DNA from: Psococerastis gibbosa
Taxonomy: Eukaryota > Arthropoda > Insecta > Psocodea > Psocidae
Reading direction: 5' to 3'
NCBI GenBank assembly: GCA_963971405.1
Contig: OZ020489.1
Coordinates: forward strand, 14,074,001 to 14,138,000
Length of the DNA stretch: 64,000 bases
Shown: piece by piece, positions 1-10,787 of the stretch
How the letters are laid out: the number at the start of each line of letters is the position of its first letter
Position numbering within the stretch: the first letter of the stretch is position 1
Notes under the pieces: model-generated
What the model saw: only the letters and a program-made list of their open reading frames with translations
The model's database searches: none
Told to the model about the DNA's origin: nothing
Position numbers and translations under genes: made by a program

Positions 1-340
1 AAAACCCCTTGTGAATTGTTCGAGCCGGGGTCGATTAAAGTGTCAGCCACGGTAGGCCCATATATTTCTTCTTTCTTTGGGCCGAGTTAACTTTAAGAAA
101 CCTCTTTTGCGGTTTTAAGTGGCGGAAATTCAGCCGGAAGATTTCCAATCATGCTGGTACCAGTCAGGTTTTTTTAAATAGTTTCTTAATGGCGTTTGCA
201 ATTTGTATCTTGCACCAATCAGGTGCGTAACCAAATTGAGTGGCTTTTGGCTTTACACTACTGCAATAGATAGAATTAAACTTTTCAGACGCGCAACATT
301 TAACTATTTATATAGTACATCACAGCAGTAAGCAGTATGG

Positions 341-529
341 ATGGCATGTCCCAACAGAAGAGGACCTTTGGGGCGTCCGAGACGACGCTATGGCGACCAG
401 CTAAACGAAGATATGCAGGAAGTTGGCCTTCGGGCCGATAATTGGTGTGATCTGGCGAAGGACAGGATCCGGTGGCGTGGTGTTGTGAATGCGGCCAAAA
501 GTCCCCCAGGGCTGACAGCGCCAACTTAA
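341..529 (+). pseudogene. LINE reverse transcriptase C-terminal fragment
   Basis: A short reading frame carries a GRPRRRYGDQL block, then a DM-EVGLRADNW block and an IRWRGVV block. This is the order seen in the C-terminal tail of endonuclease/reverse-transcriptase proteins of RTE-like LINEs (GRPR-RW-D, then D-LGV--W, then R-WR). No RT or endonuclease core is present, so this is the 3' remnant of a 5'-truncated copy. It is not the same lineage as the full-length LINE at 7.2-10.8 kb, because the tail motifs differ at many residues. No TSD was recognised. The family is inferred from motif pattern only. Confidence 0.55.
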
Positions 530-1042
530 GTCAAGTAAGTCATCACAGCCCTCCCCGAAATAAAATCCTGGTTATGGGCCGGGTACCAGTATTACCCAGT
601 TCGATAGTTCACCAGTTCCCAGAAAACTTCTTTACATTAATGGAATATGCCTCTTCTAGCTATGATTGGTGATCATATTGGCAATTTGAATCTTGGAGAC
701 TGCTGCTTTGAAAAGGGAAATCGTGCTTTTCCCAAACGCAAATTTATTTGTTATACTTCGCAAAACCTCCAAATTATTACAGAAACAATAAGGAACCAAA
801 TAAATGCCAACTAAGGGTACTATGTGCTAATTTTAAGTAATTGGTTCACTTTGTAATTAGTTTTATTTGATTGTAATTTTTTAAACTTCAACATTTTCTC
901 TATTTTAATTTTAATTTTAATTTTAGAAATTTTAGGATTAGATTTAATTTTAGGATTAGATTGAGGGGGCCATCACGGGAATGCCCAAAGAAACCATTCT
1001 TAACGAATGTATTGTAGAAGCTTTTCCTAGCTTTTTGGTATA

Positions 1043-1239
1043 GTCCACGCAAAATCAGAAAAGTGTGGACATGGAATGTTTTGATCCTGTGCGACACTAT
1101 AAAATTATTCCTTGCACCATTTTGTGCTACCTTGTTGCATTGGATGCAAGGCATAACAAAAATTGTGCAAAAAATATTTTTACAGTGTTGCACAGGATCA
1201 AAACATTCCATGTCCATACTTTTCTAATTTTGCGTGGCC
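1043..1239. mobile_element. TA-flanked palindromic MITE (Tc1/mariner-like)
   Basis: The ends are near-perfect inverted repeats of about 36 bp or more: the left arm begins GTCCACGCAAAAT and the reverse complement of the right arm begins GGCCACGCAAAAT. Both continue through GGACATGGAATG and GATCCTGTG. The element is flanked by TA at 1041-1042 and 1240-1241. It is 197 bp with no coding capacity, and the mirrored short ORFs here are by-products of the palindrome. TA duplication with short TIRs fits a Tc1/mariner-type non-autonomous element; the superfamily is inferred. Confidence 0.65.
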
Positions 1240-2180
1240 TAGCATCCGTCTCACTTGTAATATCTATGCGGATATAAACGTTATAGTACACAATGTATTT
1301 CCAAAGTAGGATATGTATGCATATGCATGAAGGGTCAGAATCTAGACTCGATATATTAAAGCGATACATGTCCACCTGCCTCCACTACCCAAAAGTACTT
1401 ATTTCAATTTTGAATTGAAACACAACTTTCAATGAATAAGTTAATCTTGGGAATTCAATGTTATTTCGTTCTACTACAGCACCATAGAAAGTTATGATAA
1501 AATGACACTGAGAGCCCGAAACAAAGCAATAACAAGACAAGAAACCCCACAAAGAAAATCATAGATGACAGAAAACAACAGGAGAAACCCACTCGGAAAA
1601 TTATTTTTCCATCCAAAAGGGGAAATAGAAAACCCTAATGAAATTCCCCTGCAACCAAACAAAAACGCGAGTTAGACGAAACAACAAAAAACGATTTGAT
1701 GTAAGCAGCAGCAGCATCAGGAAAAGCGGTCTCTGCTTATAATCTCGAGACAGCTATTCGTAATGAAATTCCTCGGTAGGCGTTGATGTAGGTTCTGGAA
1801 TTGGCTGGAATGCTGGATTTAGCAATAAAATGAGAATTAGCGACCACCGGGGAGGGGGATGGTCCATTCACCATTCCGCATTCCTCATGCGAGTTACAGT
1901 CCCTTGGGCACGGTCTGCGGGCTGCATAGTTGGGCGAAAGTCGACCGTCTTTATGGCCAACTCTAAGAAGAATGACTGCGAGAAACTATAAAGGAGTCAA
2001 GACGGAATCTCATATGTTGGAGTAGGCAGTTGTATAGGAATGAAAATGGATGTTCATTGTGTGAAATTAGTGAAAAATAGTTGAATTAATTTTTTTTTTA
2101 ATGCCTCTAAGGGCTGTTTCTGAACCTAGGCCTATTTATAGTAATCTATTGGTAAAGGTTAATGGAAATGGTGTAATATT
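1240..2180. other. Unassigned intergenic sequence
   Basis: No ORF of note and no recognised repeat boundary. A GC-richer patch near 1840-1960 stands out from its AT-rich surroundings, but I cannot assign it. Confidence 0.4.
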
Positions 2181-2296
2181 AGGTGAGGGCTGTGGTCGAG
2201 GGGTTACAGTGCATGCATTTTAATCGGGGGAACGGTAGTTCGAATCTTCAAGGGTACTGAATTCACTCAATGAATGAATGAATGAATGAACGAGTA
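2181..2296 (+). mobile_element. tRNA-like SINE with (GAAT)n tail
   Basis: The segment has an A-box-like TGGTCGAGGGG near 2192 and a good B-box core GTTCGAATC near 2238, about 45 bp downstream, which is the spacing of an internal RNA polymerase III promoter. It ends in a (GAAT)n run at about 2272-2290. This layout is typical of a tRNA-derived SINE. It is degenerate and would not fold as a functional tRNA. TSDs were not resolved. Confidence 0.5.
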
Positions 2297-2784
2297 CTGA
2301 ATGTAGAAAAAACAACACCTTATACACAATAATTGTAAGCCCGCACTAGTCGACCAATAAAAATTTTCCCTGCACTAAAACTAAAATAAATAAAAAATCC
2401 AATTTAATATACAAAGACTTTTAGGTCGGCTTGCAAATAAATGATTATTTATTTATAGTTATTCTCGGATACGTTATTCATTTGCGCTGAAGCTAGGACT
2501 GGTGATCCGATTAAATATTTAAAATATGAAGGAAGTTGGTTCGATAACACAGAATATGGAAGGTATTGAAGCTGTCCCCTGACACAAGTCATCCGGAAAA
2601 AGTTGGCATGGGTTCAAGACCATAATTTTGGGAAGAAAGGGCTATGAAAATGCGATATCTTATCACCGGGATAAACAAACATTTTTTATGTTCAACACTC
2701 TCTGTAAAAAAATTGATTTATTCCTAAATGTCAAATCCGCCTTTTGCATGGCTCATGAATAATTGATGTTGGTTATCTATAACT

Positions 2785-2972
2785 GATCTTTTTTTATTTA
2801 TTCTTTTTTTTTCATGAAAAAGATTGTTCGTATACAAACGAATGTATCGGAATAACCCCTTCAGTGGCCTCTGTAGGTAATACAGCTGTGTTGAGTTACG
2901 ACAGGTCACCGATCGCATGATGTGTGGAGACTCGCACAAGTACGAACAAGCTACCACTATGCCATCGAAGTC
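2785..2972 (-). mobile_element. SINE-A copy 1 (tRNA-like head, T-rich tail)
   Basis: This is the reverse complement of a repeat also found at 21,253-21,415 (minus) and 56,872-57,003 (plus). Read on the minus strand it starts GACTTCGATGGC with an A-box-like block (here TGGCATAGTGGTAGC), passes through GCGATCGGTGACCTG, and ends in a T-rich tract after a GTTTGTATACGAAC block. The head resembles a tRNA A box; the B box is not convincing. Three diverged copies with a common start support a real SINE family. Confidence 0.6.
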
Positions 2973-3507
2973 TAATGACTTAGTTCCCCGCATCTTATGT
3001 ATAGCCTGTGTATGCCTATGAATAGCATGTGACCAAGAAATTATATATTTTATGGACAACAGCATAGTTCAGTACACTGAAATCTATTTGTAAAGGATAA
3101 TGGCAATGGTGTAGCAAAGTGTCAGTTGGACTTACATTTCATTTTGAGACAATTAGAGACAAGGGCCGTGGTAGATTTTCAGTTATCAAATTGAACATGG
3201 CTGAGCTACGGTTAAAGTAATCAAACGTTGACCACAGAGCTTTCATTCACAAAACACAAAAACATCTAGGTACAAAACAGAAATTGTGCCAAACGATTAA
3301 GGTATTTGTGAGGAACAGTTAACACCCCCAAAGATCTTTTATTATCCAACCCTTAGGGTAAGGCTAAGCATAACGAAACAGGAGTCTCTCTCAGGAGAGT
3401 ACAGGTACTTGAAGATGTGAATGATGTACACAATAGCGAAGAGACTATATGGCGAACAATGGAAGCCATTATGCCCCCCGTTACAATGTCCCCCTAGCAG
3501 GCCGATC

Positions 3508-4504
3508 AACTTTTAACGACCACAGCAACCCTCTACCGTAGGAGAGTCATTGAAACTTAGAAATGCTGCTGTCGCCTGCTTCAACACACGTTCTACCTCT
3601 GAAAGCCCTTTACAATAGACAATTCCAACTTTATGTCTAAAAGCTCTCACTCTGAGTGATTAAGTTGATTCAGGCTGTGGTGGAGTTCAACTCTTTTGGT
3701 ACTGTTTTACTTTCTGAGGGACTTTGATGACTAAACTGTTGGGCTCGGTTCCGTAACGCCTAGGAAAGGTTTCGTGAGGAATAACTGGCGCACCGCTATG
3801 CATGGGGCTGCCGCTTTACCGCATATCTGCATTCAGATGTATTTCATCTTCATCTCTAAATGCCTCTTCTATAGAAGATTGGCCATCATTGGGAAATTTT
3901 GGGACCTTTGAGGGCTTGAGGCTGCTGCTCGGAAAAGGCAAGTGGTGCTCTTGCCAAACCACTGCCTCAATCAGGTTATTCTTCTTCTGCCGGGAGCCCG
4001 CATTCCTTCTATCTTCCCTCGCGCTAGCGGATCTAGAAGTTTTTAGAGGGGGGGGGGGGGCTGAACTAGTGAATGGAAAGCCTACAGTAAGGATTATTAA
4101 TTAATGTGTGAAAAAATTTGAAAGTGCGTTTTATCTAGTGCAAGTTGGGTAAGAGAAGGAGAAAGCCCATTAGCCCATAGCTGGATCCGCTAGTGTTCCC
4201 TTAGATTCAGATATACTTTTCGTCCCTTATCACATGCCGAAGTATGTTAGTTTCGCAGTTTCTTAACCGTCAGCAGCAAGTCGGCTTCTGTATCTATTCA
4301 CCTCAAGACAAGACCTCAGCATAAGGGTTTCAATCTCTCCAGGATATGTGCAGTATTAATCTGTATACTCAAATTTCAAATGTACTGATTCTATTCATTA
4401 TTATAATTTTAATTAAATAATTATTAATTTTGTCAACTTGAGTTGGTAGGTACCCCGCACACCTTCGGGTTAAGGGGGCCGACAAAATAATTTGTTACGC
4501 CAAT
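3508..4504 (-). repeat. Decayed LINE 3' fragment R1, copy 1, distal part
   Basis: Together with 5733-5909 this segment matches 45,449-46,615 closely in the same orientation. On the minus strand, broken frames show LINE C-terminal signatures: a YFGHVIRDEKY block and repeated GKIEG-APGRRRI blocks, the usual tail of many arthropod non-LTR retrotransposon proteins. The frames carry stops and shifts, so it is a dead fragment. A G tract near 4047 differs in length between the copies. A weaker third relative lies near 20,455-20,580. Confidence 0.6.
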
Positions 4505-5729
4505 TAGTTCATTGAAATATTACAATTTAGGGGCCGAGTATTGCATTTCTTAGAGGCAGCAATTTTATTTTATAGATATGTGAGGAAGGTCAATAGAAGC
4601 TTAACCTCAAGTTTGAGGGGTCGCCACCCTTGTCCCGCGGCCGCCATATTGAAAAAAGGGGTGAAAACATTTTTTCGCGATATATCGCTAAACTATGCGT
4701 CTTACAAAAATTTGGAAAAACATAATTTGTAGAAAATTGTTTTGCCTACAAATATGTTTATAAAACTTTTCGCCCTAAATTAAAAATTAAAGGAGTTATA
4801 AGCGAAAAAGTAAGAAAAGTTTTATAACAATTTTCTTTTTTGCTCTGTAATCTTTTTTTTATGCATTTTACAAAAAAATTACCTCAGACCAATCTAGTAG
4901 ATGATCTTTTGAGGAAAATTTTAGCCCTATATCTTTTTTTATTTCATTCATTTAAAACGCTGTTACAGCGCTCCAAAGTTGACCAGGCTCGTCAAAGCTC
5001 ATGAGAATCCGGTCGAAACGAAATGTTTAACTTGTTTTATTATTATTTTTTTTATTGTAAATTTATTCTTACAAAATTTCTGTTAAATTCGTACAACTTT
5101 ACTTATTCATTCCAAACTTTTTTCCCCGCTACCTATGAGAAAGTCGATCCATCTTTGCTCACTCTTGTTTTTTCATAGCTTTATGCGGCGGTAATAAAGA
5201 CGACTCACTAGACGGCTTGCGATACAAACGATTTGCCAAGACTGTGACTAAAAATTAATTTAATTTATCATCGCTGCCTCCAACACAAGATGTTGCTTGT
5301 TTTCACAGTCTCCGAGTATATCCCCAGATATATAGATCATCTACAAGCTTGGTCTGAGGTAATGTTTTTGTAAAATGTATATAAAAAAGTTTTAGAGCAA
5401 AAAAGAAAATTGTTATAAAACTTTTCTTACTTTTTTGCTTATAACTTCTTTAATTTTTAATTTAGGACGATAAAGTTATATAACAATATTTATAGGCAAA
5501 ACAATTTGCTACAAATTATGTTTTTACAAATTTTTTGTAAGACGCATAGTTTCCGAAATATCGCGAAAAAAATGTTTTCACCCCTTTTTTCAATATGGCG
5601 GCCGGGGGACAAGGGTGGCAACCCCTCAAACTTGAGGTTAAGCTTCTATTGACCCCCCTCACATATCTATAAAATAAAATATTGCTGCCTCTAAGAGATG
5701 CAAAGCTCATGTAACATTTCAATGGACTA
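4505..5729. mobile_element. Foldback DNA element with ~400-bp terminal inverted repeats
   Basis: The arms at about 4505-4925 and 5335-5729 are reverse complements: termini TAGTTCATTGAAAT and TAGTCCATTGAAAT, then a shared block through AAGCTTAACCTCAAG and a long AT-rich stretch. The 1225-bp element interrupts repeat R1. The uninterrupted copy at 46,436-46,438 shows the empty site, which gives a 3-bp target duplication AAT (4502-4504 and 5730-5732). The central ~400 bp has no credible transposase ORF, so the element is non-autonomous. The superfamily is not determined. Confidence 0.85.
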
Positions 5730-5732
5730 AAT

Positions 5733-5909
5733 CATTTTAGAAAAATATACGAATTATTATTATTATTATTATTCTCCATAGCTTGTGTCAACAATGCCTC
5801 CTTACCAGATAGAACGATTGAGAAGGCATTCTCCATCGAAGATTCCGCAGATTTTGAGACCGAAGTACTTTCTGCATTTTAATAAAGACATTTCGACATT
5901 CGACAAGTC
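5733..5909 (-). repeat. Decayed LINE 3' fragment R1, copy 1, proximal part
   Basis: Continuation of the R1 repeat after the foldback insertion. It matches 46,439-46,615 and contains a (TTA)n run and the shared stretch ending CGACATTCGACAAGT. Homology to the second copy stops at about 5909. Confidence 0.65.
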
Positions 5910-5925
5910 TTTACCTTGTTTATTG

Positions 5926-6748
5926 TTATGCAGTAAGGCGGCAACATCATGTTCTGTCCCCCGGGCCTCTGATAATTCTATGAATTCTTTGAAAAATTGA
6001 AGTTAACTGTTTAGCTCAAGCTCAGTTGATTTACTTGTGAACTCAGAGAAAAAAGAAATGGAGGAAACCTTAAGGTTATAATGTGTAAAACTGTGGAAAT
6101 TACGCTAGAAAGACTCTTAAAAAGGGAAACACCTGTTATGGCAGGAACTCTTGAGAACAATTTCAGCGGCTGTATGAAGGTCGGTTAAAAGATGATGAAA
6201 ACTTTATTAACAAACCTCTTTCTAGGGGGTGTTTAGTTTAATAAGGGTGAAAACTTGCACCATTTTGACCCTTCAGAAAGAAGGCTGCTCTTCTTGTTTT
6301 TTTTTTTTTTTTAATGAAGGAAATGAAGTAGGCCTACTTGGGTTATACAGTAAGGTGGCCCACCATGTTTTGTCCCCAGCACCTCTGATAATGCTGCGAA
6401 GTCTTTGAAAAAATGATGTTAAACTCAAAGTCAGTTGATTTACTTGTGAACTAAGAGGAAAAAAAGAAATGGTGGAAATCTTAAGGTTATAATTTATAAA
6501 ACTATGGAAATTACGCTAGAAAGACTTCAAAAGACTCTTAAAAAGGGAAACACCTGTTATGGCAGAAACTCTTAAGAACAATTTCAGCGGCTGTATGAAG
6601 GTCGGTTAAAAGATGATGAAAACTTTATTAACAAACCTCTTTCTAGGGGGTGTTTAGTTTAATAAGGGTGAAAACTTGCACCATTTTGACCCTTCAGAAA
6701 GAAGGCGGCTCTTGCTTTTTTTTATGAAGGAAATGAAGTACTTGGGGA
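5926..6748. repeat. Two-unit tandem duplication, period 417 bp
   Basis: Two head-to-tail units (5926-6342 and 6343-6748) start at TTATGCAGTAAGG and TTATACAGTAAGG. They share long stretches, such as the block around GGTCGGTTAAAAGATGATG and the block CCATTTTGACCCTTCAGAAAG. They differ by scattered substitutions and by T-tract length (the run near 6300 against the run near 6718). No coding frame is conserved. Confidence 0.85.
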
Positions 6749-6924
6749 ACTCAGAACACTTATTTTAAAGGCAGAATTACGCCAAACTGCGGTCTAATTA
6801 AAATGGCAAGGAAAATAGATGCTTAGCAATAGCGAAAATCACGTACTATTTTGTTAAAAAATAAAAATTGTAGCCTTAGCAATTATTTAACTCACCTTTT
6901 TACCATATGTATTGTAGCATTATA

Positions 6925-7153
6925 GGGGTATTCACTGTGTTTGGTTTTCCATATAAGGGAAAGTAGGAATAGAACTCCAGTTTTTCTACGTAGAAAAGTA
7001 GTTGCCATGGAAACGTATATCTCTACATTTCCTACTTTACCCGACCTAACCTAACCTACCTCCAAAGTTTCTTTGCCTTCGGCTATTAACTTATGAAGAT
7101 CTCCTGTAGTCCACCTCTTGCCATGTCCTTTTATTTTATGTTTTTATTAATTT
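6925..7153. mobile_element. TA-flanked MITE, left half, split by the LINE
   Basis: The left end GGGGTATTCAC follows TA at 6923-6924 and is inverted-repeated at 10,788-11,014, which ends GTGAATACCCC followed by TA. The two arms share a block around AGAACTCCAGTTTTTCTA and GGGAAAGT. Without the LINE between them, the halves form one ~470-bp palindromic non-autonomous element. Confidence 0.7.
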
Positions 7154-7181
7154 CTGTCGCAGAGTCTTTCTTCTTCCGGCT

Positions 7182-10172
7182 CTACAGCCTTTGGTGGGCT
7201 TTGGCCTGCTCGACAACACTCCTCCATTCTTCTCGGTTTTGCACAACGCTCCACCATCTGGAGACTCCCAACTCGCGAAGGTCATTCTCTAACTCGTCCT
7301 TCCAGCGGTTTCTTGGCCGTCCTGGCAGTCGTCTTCCCGTCATGCTTGCTTTGTACATTTTTCGTGGCATGCGTTCTTCAGACATCCTTACAACGTGTCC
7401 CAGCCACCTTAATCGTTGTGCTTTAATGAACCTTACTATGTCTTCTCCGTTGAGAGCGGCGTCGATTTCAGCGTTGTGTCTTATACGCCATTCTCTGTAC
7501 TCGTAAAGGGGTCCATATATCCTCCTTATTATCTTTCTTTCGAGTACACGTAGTTTGTTGGCATCGTTTACAGTGAGATTCCAGGTTTCCGATCCGTATG
7601 TTGCAACTGGTCTTATAAGGGTTTTGTATATTCGTAGTTTTGTGGCTCTAGAGATAAGTCTTGACTTGAGCAATTTTAGGTTGGCAAAATATGCTCTATT
7701 GGCTGCTGTTATTCTTCTGTCTATCTCTGCGCTAGTTTTGTTTTGATTGTTTACTTCTGCACCAAGGTAGATGAAGCTCTTTACATTCTCGAAAGCCATT
7801 CCTTGTACAGTCAGGTTGTCACTTCTCCGTCTCCTTTCTAACGCTGACATTACTAGATACTTAGTTTTTGAGACATTTATTTCTAGTCCAGCTCTACTCG
7901 CCTCTACACATAGTCTAGCAAGTATCTCTCCTAGTTGCTTCCTATTTTTAGTGATTATGACTATGTCATCCGCATATGCGCAGATCATTTGTGACTTGTA
8001 TACAATTGTCCCACTCTCTACTATATTCTGTAACGCTGCTTGCAGTGCCAGGTTGAACAGTGTAGCTGAGAGGGCGTCTCCTTGTCGTACCCCTCTGCCG
8101 AGTGGGAATTCTTCTCCACATCGTCCGTCTATTATTACACTGGCTCTGGCGTTTTCCATAGTCATTTTTACTAGATTAACTAGTTTTTTTGGTATTCCTT
8201 GTCGGATCATTGTGTTATATAGGCTGTCTTTCCAAATAGAATCGAAAGCCTGTCTAAAATCCACAAAGAGCATGTGTAGGTCCGTATTATGCTCGTAGCA
8301 TTTTTCCATAGTTTGCCGTACAACGAAGATTTGGTCAACAGTTCCCCTGGCTGGTCTAAAACCACATTGGTACTCGCCTATTATTTCTTCTGCATACGGT
8401 GAGATTTTTCTTAATAGAAGATTTGAGAAAGTCTTGTAGGCAGTATTAAGGAGTGTAATTCCTCTGTAGTTATTGCAGTCCAACTTGTCGCCTTTCTTGT
8501 AAATCGGTACTATAGTTCCTGTTTGCCATGCTTCCGGCATACATTCGTTTGCCCAGATCTTTGTAATAATGTCATGTAGTTCTTTTACAACCTCTGACCC
8601 AGAGTATTTTAGTATTTCACTGGTGATGCCATCTTTGCCTGGTGCTTTATAGTTATTCATCCTTTTTATGGCGTTTTCTACCTCTATTAGTGTTGGTGGG
8701 GGTATAAGCATTTCCGCAGTTTGTGGTAGTGGTTCTTCTTCTGGTGTAGTGTCGCTCTCTTTGTTGAGTAGTTCTTTGAAGTACTCGGTCCATCGTTCCA
8801 TAATACTCTCCTCTTCGCCAAGTAGTTTCCCATTCTTATCTTTGCAACCGCTTAGTCTCGCCTTGTATTCTTTCCTGAACCAGTCTGTGTCTTTATAAAA
8901 TTTCCTGGTCTGATTTTGCTGCCTTTTGTTTTCTATTTCTTCTAGTTTTTTGTTAATCATTTCTTTCTTCTTTCTGCGGCATACTCGGTTTGCTTCTCTT
9001 CTGAGTTCATCATATTCTTCCTGGGCCGACCTGGTGTTTCTTTGTAATTTCCTCTTTCTGGCTTCATTCTTCCGTTTTATTATTTGTACACATTCATCAT
9101 CAAACCACTCATTTCTTACGCGTTCTTTCTCTCCAATAATGTCTCTAGTCACTGTTGTCAATGCTTCTCTAAGTTGTTCCCATTTATGGTTTATATCATT
9201 TACATTCTCGTCTTCTGCTCTTTCTTCTCTTTGTTCTTGCAGCTTATTTCGTATCTCACGTTGAAAATTATCTTTTACATCTTGTACTTTAAATAACTCT
9301 TGGTTCCACACCGTACGTTCTTTTGGCTTTCTTTTTTGGGCGTTGGACAGTTTCTCTCTCATCACTGCTTTAACTAGGAAATGGTCGGAATCACAATTAG
9401 GTCCTCGGCAGGTCTTCACATCTATTACCGACGATGCGTGTCTAGCTGATACTAGGATGTGGTCTATTTGATTCGTCTCTGTAGTTCCAGTGATCGTCCA
9501 TGTCCCTAGGTGTATGTTTTTGTGTTGAAAGTAGGTACTCATCACCGCAAGTTTGTTCGCTGCTGCCATTCCAATCAGGAGTCTACCGTTTTCATTTGTA
9601 GTTTGATGTTTTGAGAAGAGGCCACATGTTGTTTGGGTAAATGGTTCCTTTCCGATCTTCGCGTTGAAGTCACCTAGTACTACAGTGATGTCATATTGTG
9701 GTATGTTCTCAATGGAATAAGTCATCTGGTCGTAGAAGGCTTCTTTCTCGTCGTTATCTGCCTCTTCGGTTGGCGCGTATGCAGACAGTATACTTATATT
9801 TCTAAATTTTCCTTTAATACGAATTTTACATATTCTGTCACTGATGGGCTCAAATCCTATTACTTTCCCTCTTGCTCTCTTTGTCACAAAAAAGCCAGTT
9901 CCTCTCTGTCCTGTTTTATCCTGGTTACCACTGAAGTACACTGTAAAGTCACTTTTCCTGATTTCTCCTTGGCCTTTCCACCTTATTTCTTGTACTGCTA
10001 CAATGTCGAAATTATATTTCAATATTTCTCTTCCTATTTCTTGCATCTTCCCTGGCATTAGCATTGTCCTTACGTTCCACGTAGCCAGTTTTAATTCCAA
10101 GGAAGCTCGTTTGTTTTGCGGGGGTCGTCGTCTAGTTCCGGTATAGTTGTTCCGAGGCGTGTCTTGAGTCAT
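7182..10172 (-). CDS. LINE ORF: APE endonuclease and reverse transcriptase
   Basis: An uninterrupted 996-residue protein. An apurinic-type endonuclease domain fills roughly residues 25-270: LATWNVRTM at the start, QEIRWKG near 60, GDFNAKIG near 165, and a CDSDHFLV block near 262. A lysine/arginine-rich linker follows. Reverse transcriptase spans about 530-800, with NNYRGITLL, FVDFRQAFDSI near 635, GVRQGDALSATLF near 690, and the catalytic YADD (AYADDIVII) near 730. The C-terminal tail has RWLGHVVRM and GRPRNRWKDELE. All expected catalytic motifs are present. The protein is expected to nick target DNA and prime reverse transcription in the nucleus. The first ATG fits the start of homology; internal promoter and translation details are unknown. 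Similar proteins are often misannotated as craniofacial development protein 2. Confidence 0.93.
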   Translation of the reverse strand: MTQDTPRNNYTGTRRRPPQNKRASLELKLATWNVRTMLMPGKMQEIGREILKYNFDIVAVQEIRWKGQGEIRKSDFTVYFSGNQDKTGQRGTGFFVTKRARGKVIGFEPISDRICKIRIKGKFRNISILSAYAPTEEADNDEKEAFYDQMTYSIENIPQYDITVVLGDFNAKIGKEPFTQTTCGLFSKHQTTNENGRLLIGMAAANKLAVMSTYFQHKNIHLGTWTITGTTETNQIDHILVSARHASSVIDVKTCRGPNCDSDHFLVKAVMREKLSNAQKRKPKERTVWNQELFKVQDVKDNFQREIRNKLQEQREERAEDENVNDINHKWEQLREALTTVTRDIIGEKERVRNEWFDDECVQIIKRKNEARKRKLQRNTRSAQEEYDELRREANRVCRRKKKEMINKKLEEIENKRQQNQTRKFYKDTDWFRKEYKARLSGCKDKNGKLLGEEESIMERWTEYFKELLNKESDTTPEEEPLPQTAEMLIPPPTLIEVENAIKRMNNYKAPGKDGITSEILKYSGSEVVKELHDIITKIWANECMPEAWQTGTIVPIYKKGDKLDCNNYRGITLLNTAYKTFSNLLLRKISPYAEEIIGEYQCGFRPARGTVDQIFVVRQTMEKCYEHNTDLHMLFVDFRQAFDSIWKDSLYNTMIRQGIPKKLVNLVKMTMENARASVIIDGRCGEEFPLGRGVRQGDALSATLFNLALQAALQNIVESGTIVYKSQMICAYADDIVIITKNRKQLGEILARLCVEASRAGLEINVSKTKYLVMSALERRRRSDNLTVQGMAFENVKSFIYLGAEVNNQNKTSAEIDRRITAANRAYFANLKLLKSRLISRATKLRIYKTLIRPVATYGSETWNLTVNDANKLRVLERKIIRRIYGPLYEYREWRIRHNAEIDAALNGEDIVRFIKAQRLRWLGHVVRMSEERMPRKMYKASMTGRRLPGRPRNRWKDELENDLRELGVSRWWSVVQNREEWRSVVEQAKAHQRL

Positions 10173-10775
10173 CGCAACTTGGGTTTTTTTACGGTGTTAG
10201 GTCGTCGGCCTTACGCTCAACCTCTGCCAGAGGATGGGGGTATTGATTTCGGGGTACCCAGCCCCTAGGTGATCGCCTTCTCTTCGGCTGGGAGTCTCAC
10301 CCGCCCCTTCGCAGTACACCATTCGTGTGTTGCTCATTGCCGTTGGCCCTTTAGGGCTCTTCCGCCACTGAGTTGGATGACAGCCCTGCTGCCGACTGAC
10401 ATCGCCTTCAAGAGACTCTCACTTCTCTTCCCCTTAGGCTATGCTGTGTTCCGAGAGGATCTTCTGCATACTCAGCCGTTGAAGTTGCATCTCCTCCAAC
10501 GCCGTTGTATCCATTGTCCATCTCTTCGTGCAGCGCGGGGGGGCAACACCTATTTAGTGGCGGTGTTACTCGCCACGTCACGATGGTTTCTAAGATCTGT
10601 GAGGGATTTGTTAGTAAGTGCATTGCCCAGTGCACTTACCACCTCAACCTCCACCATCGCCACTGCAAGGTCGGGGACTGCTTATTCAGTATATTCGCAG
10701 CTAACCACTATATCTAGTGGCCGTATCACTATCCGCCACCTGTGACCCCGCTAGTAGCTCGCAGTTAAGCCCTAA
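10173..10775 (-). promoter_or_regulatory. LINE 5' UTR
   Basis: GC-richer than the surroundings and without a long frame. Its first ~100 bp (10,775 downwards) resemble 32,240-32,340 on the plus strand: shared blocks include TAGCTGCGAATATA and CCCCGACC. Non-LTR elements usually carry an internal promoter here, but no core element can be assigned. Confidence 0.6.
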
Positions 10776-10787
10776 CTGTCGCAGAGT

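Larger units (their letters stand above)
7166..10775 (-). mobile_element. Full-length RTE-like LINE
   Basis: The element is bounded by a perfect 12-bp target duplication CTGTCGCAGAGT at 7154-7165 and 10,776-10,787, giving 3610 bp. On the minus strand it has a ~600-bp 5' UTR (10,775-10,173), one long ORF, and a 3' UTR of under 20 bp ending in a GAAGAAGAAA tail. Single APE-RT ORF, very short 3' UTR and simple-repeat tail suit an RTE-like clade. Intact ORF plus perfect TSD indicate a recent insertion. It landed inside a TA-flanked MITE. A 5'-truncated relative lies at 26,412-26,682. Confidence 0.9.

Noticed and set aside
900-1375. Small secreted peptide genes (mirrored MDMECFDPV frames)
   Set aside because: The two frames are the same sequence read from both arms of a palindromic MITE.
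2181-2296. Functional tRNA gene
   Set aside because: A- and B-box-like words are present, but no cloverleaf arms could be paired and a simple repeat tail follows.
5004-5031. CTCATGA...CGAAACG in the foldback centre as a hammerhead
   Set aside because: The core G is replaced by C and the sequence between core parts does not pair as stem II.
7093-10146. Plus-strand ORFs across the LINE
   Set aside because: All are antisense to the intact 996-codon frame.
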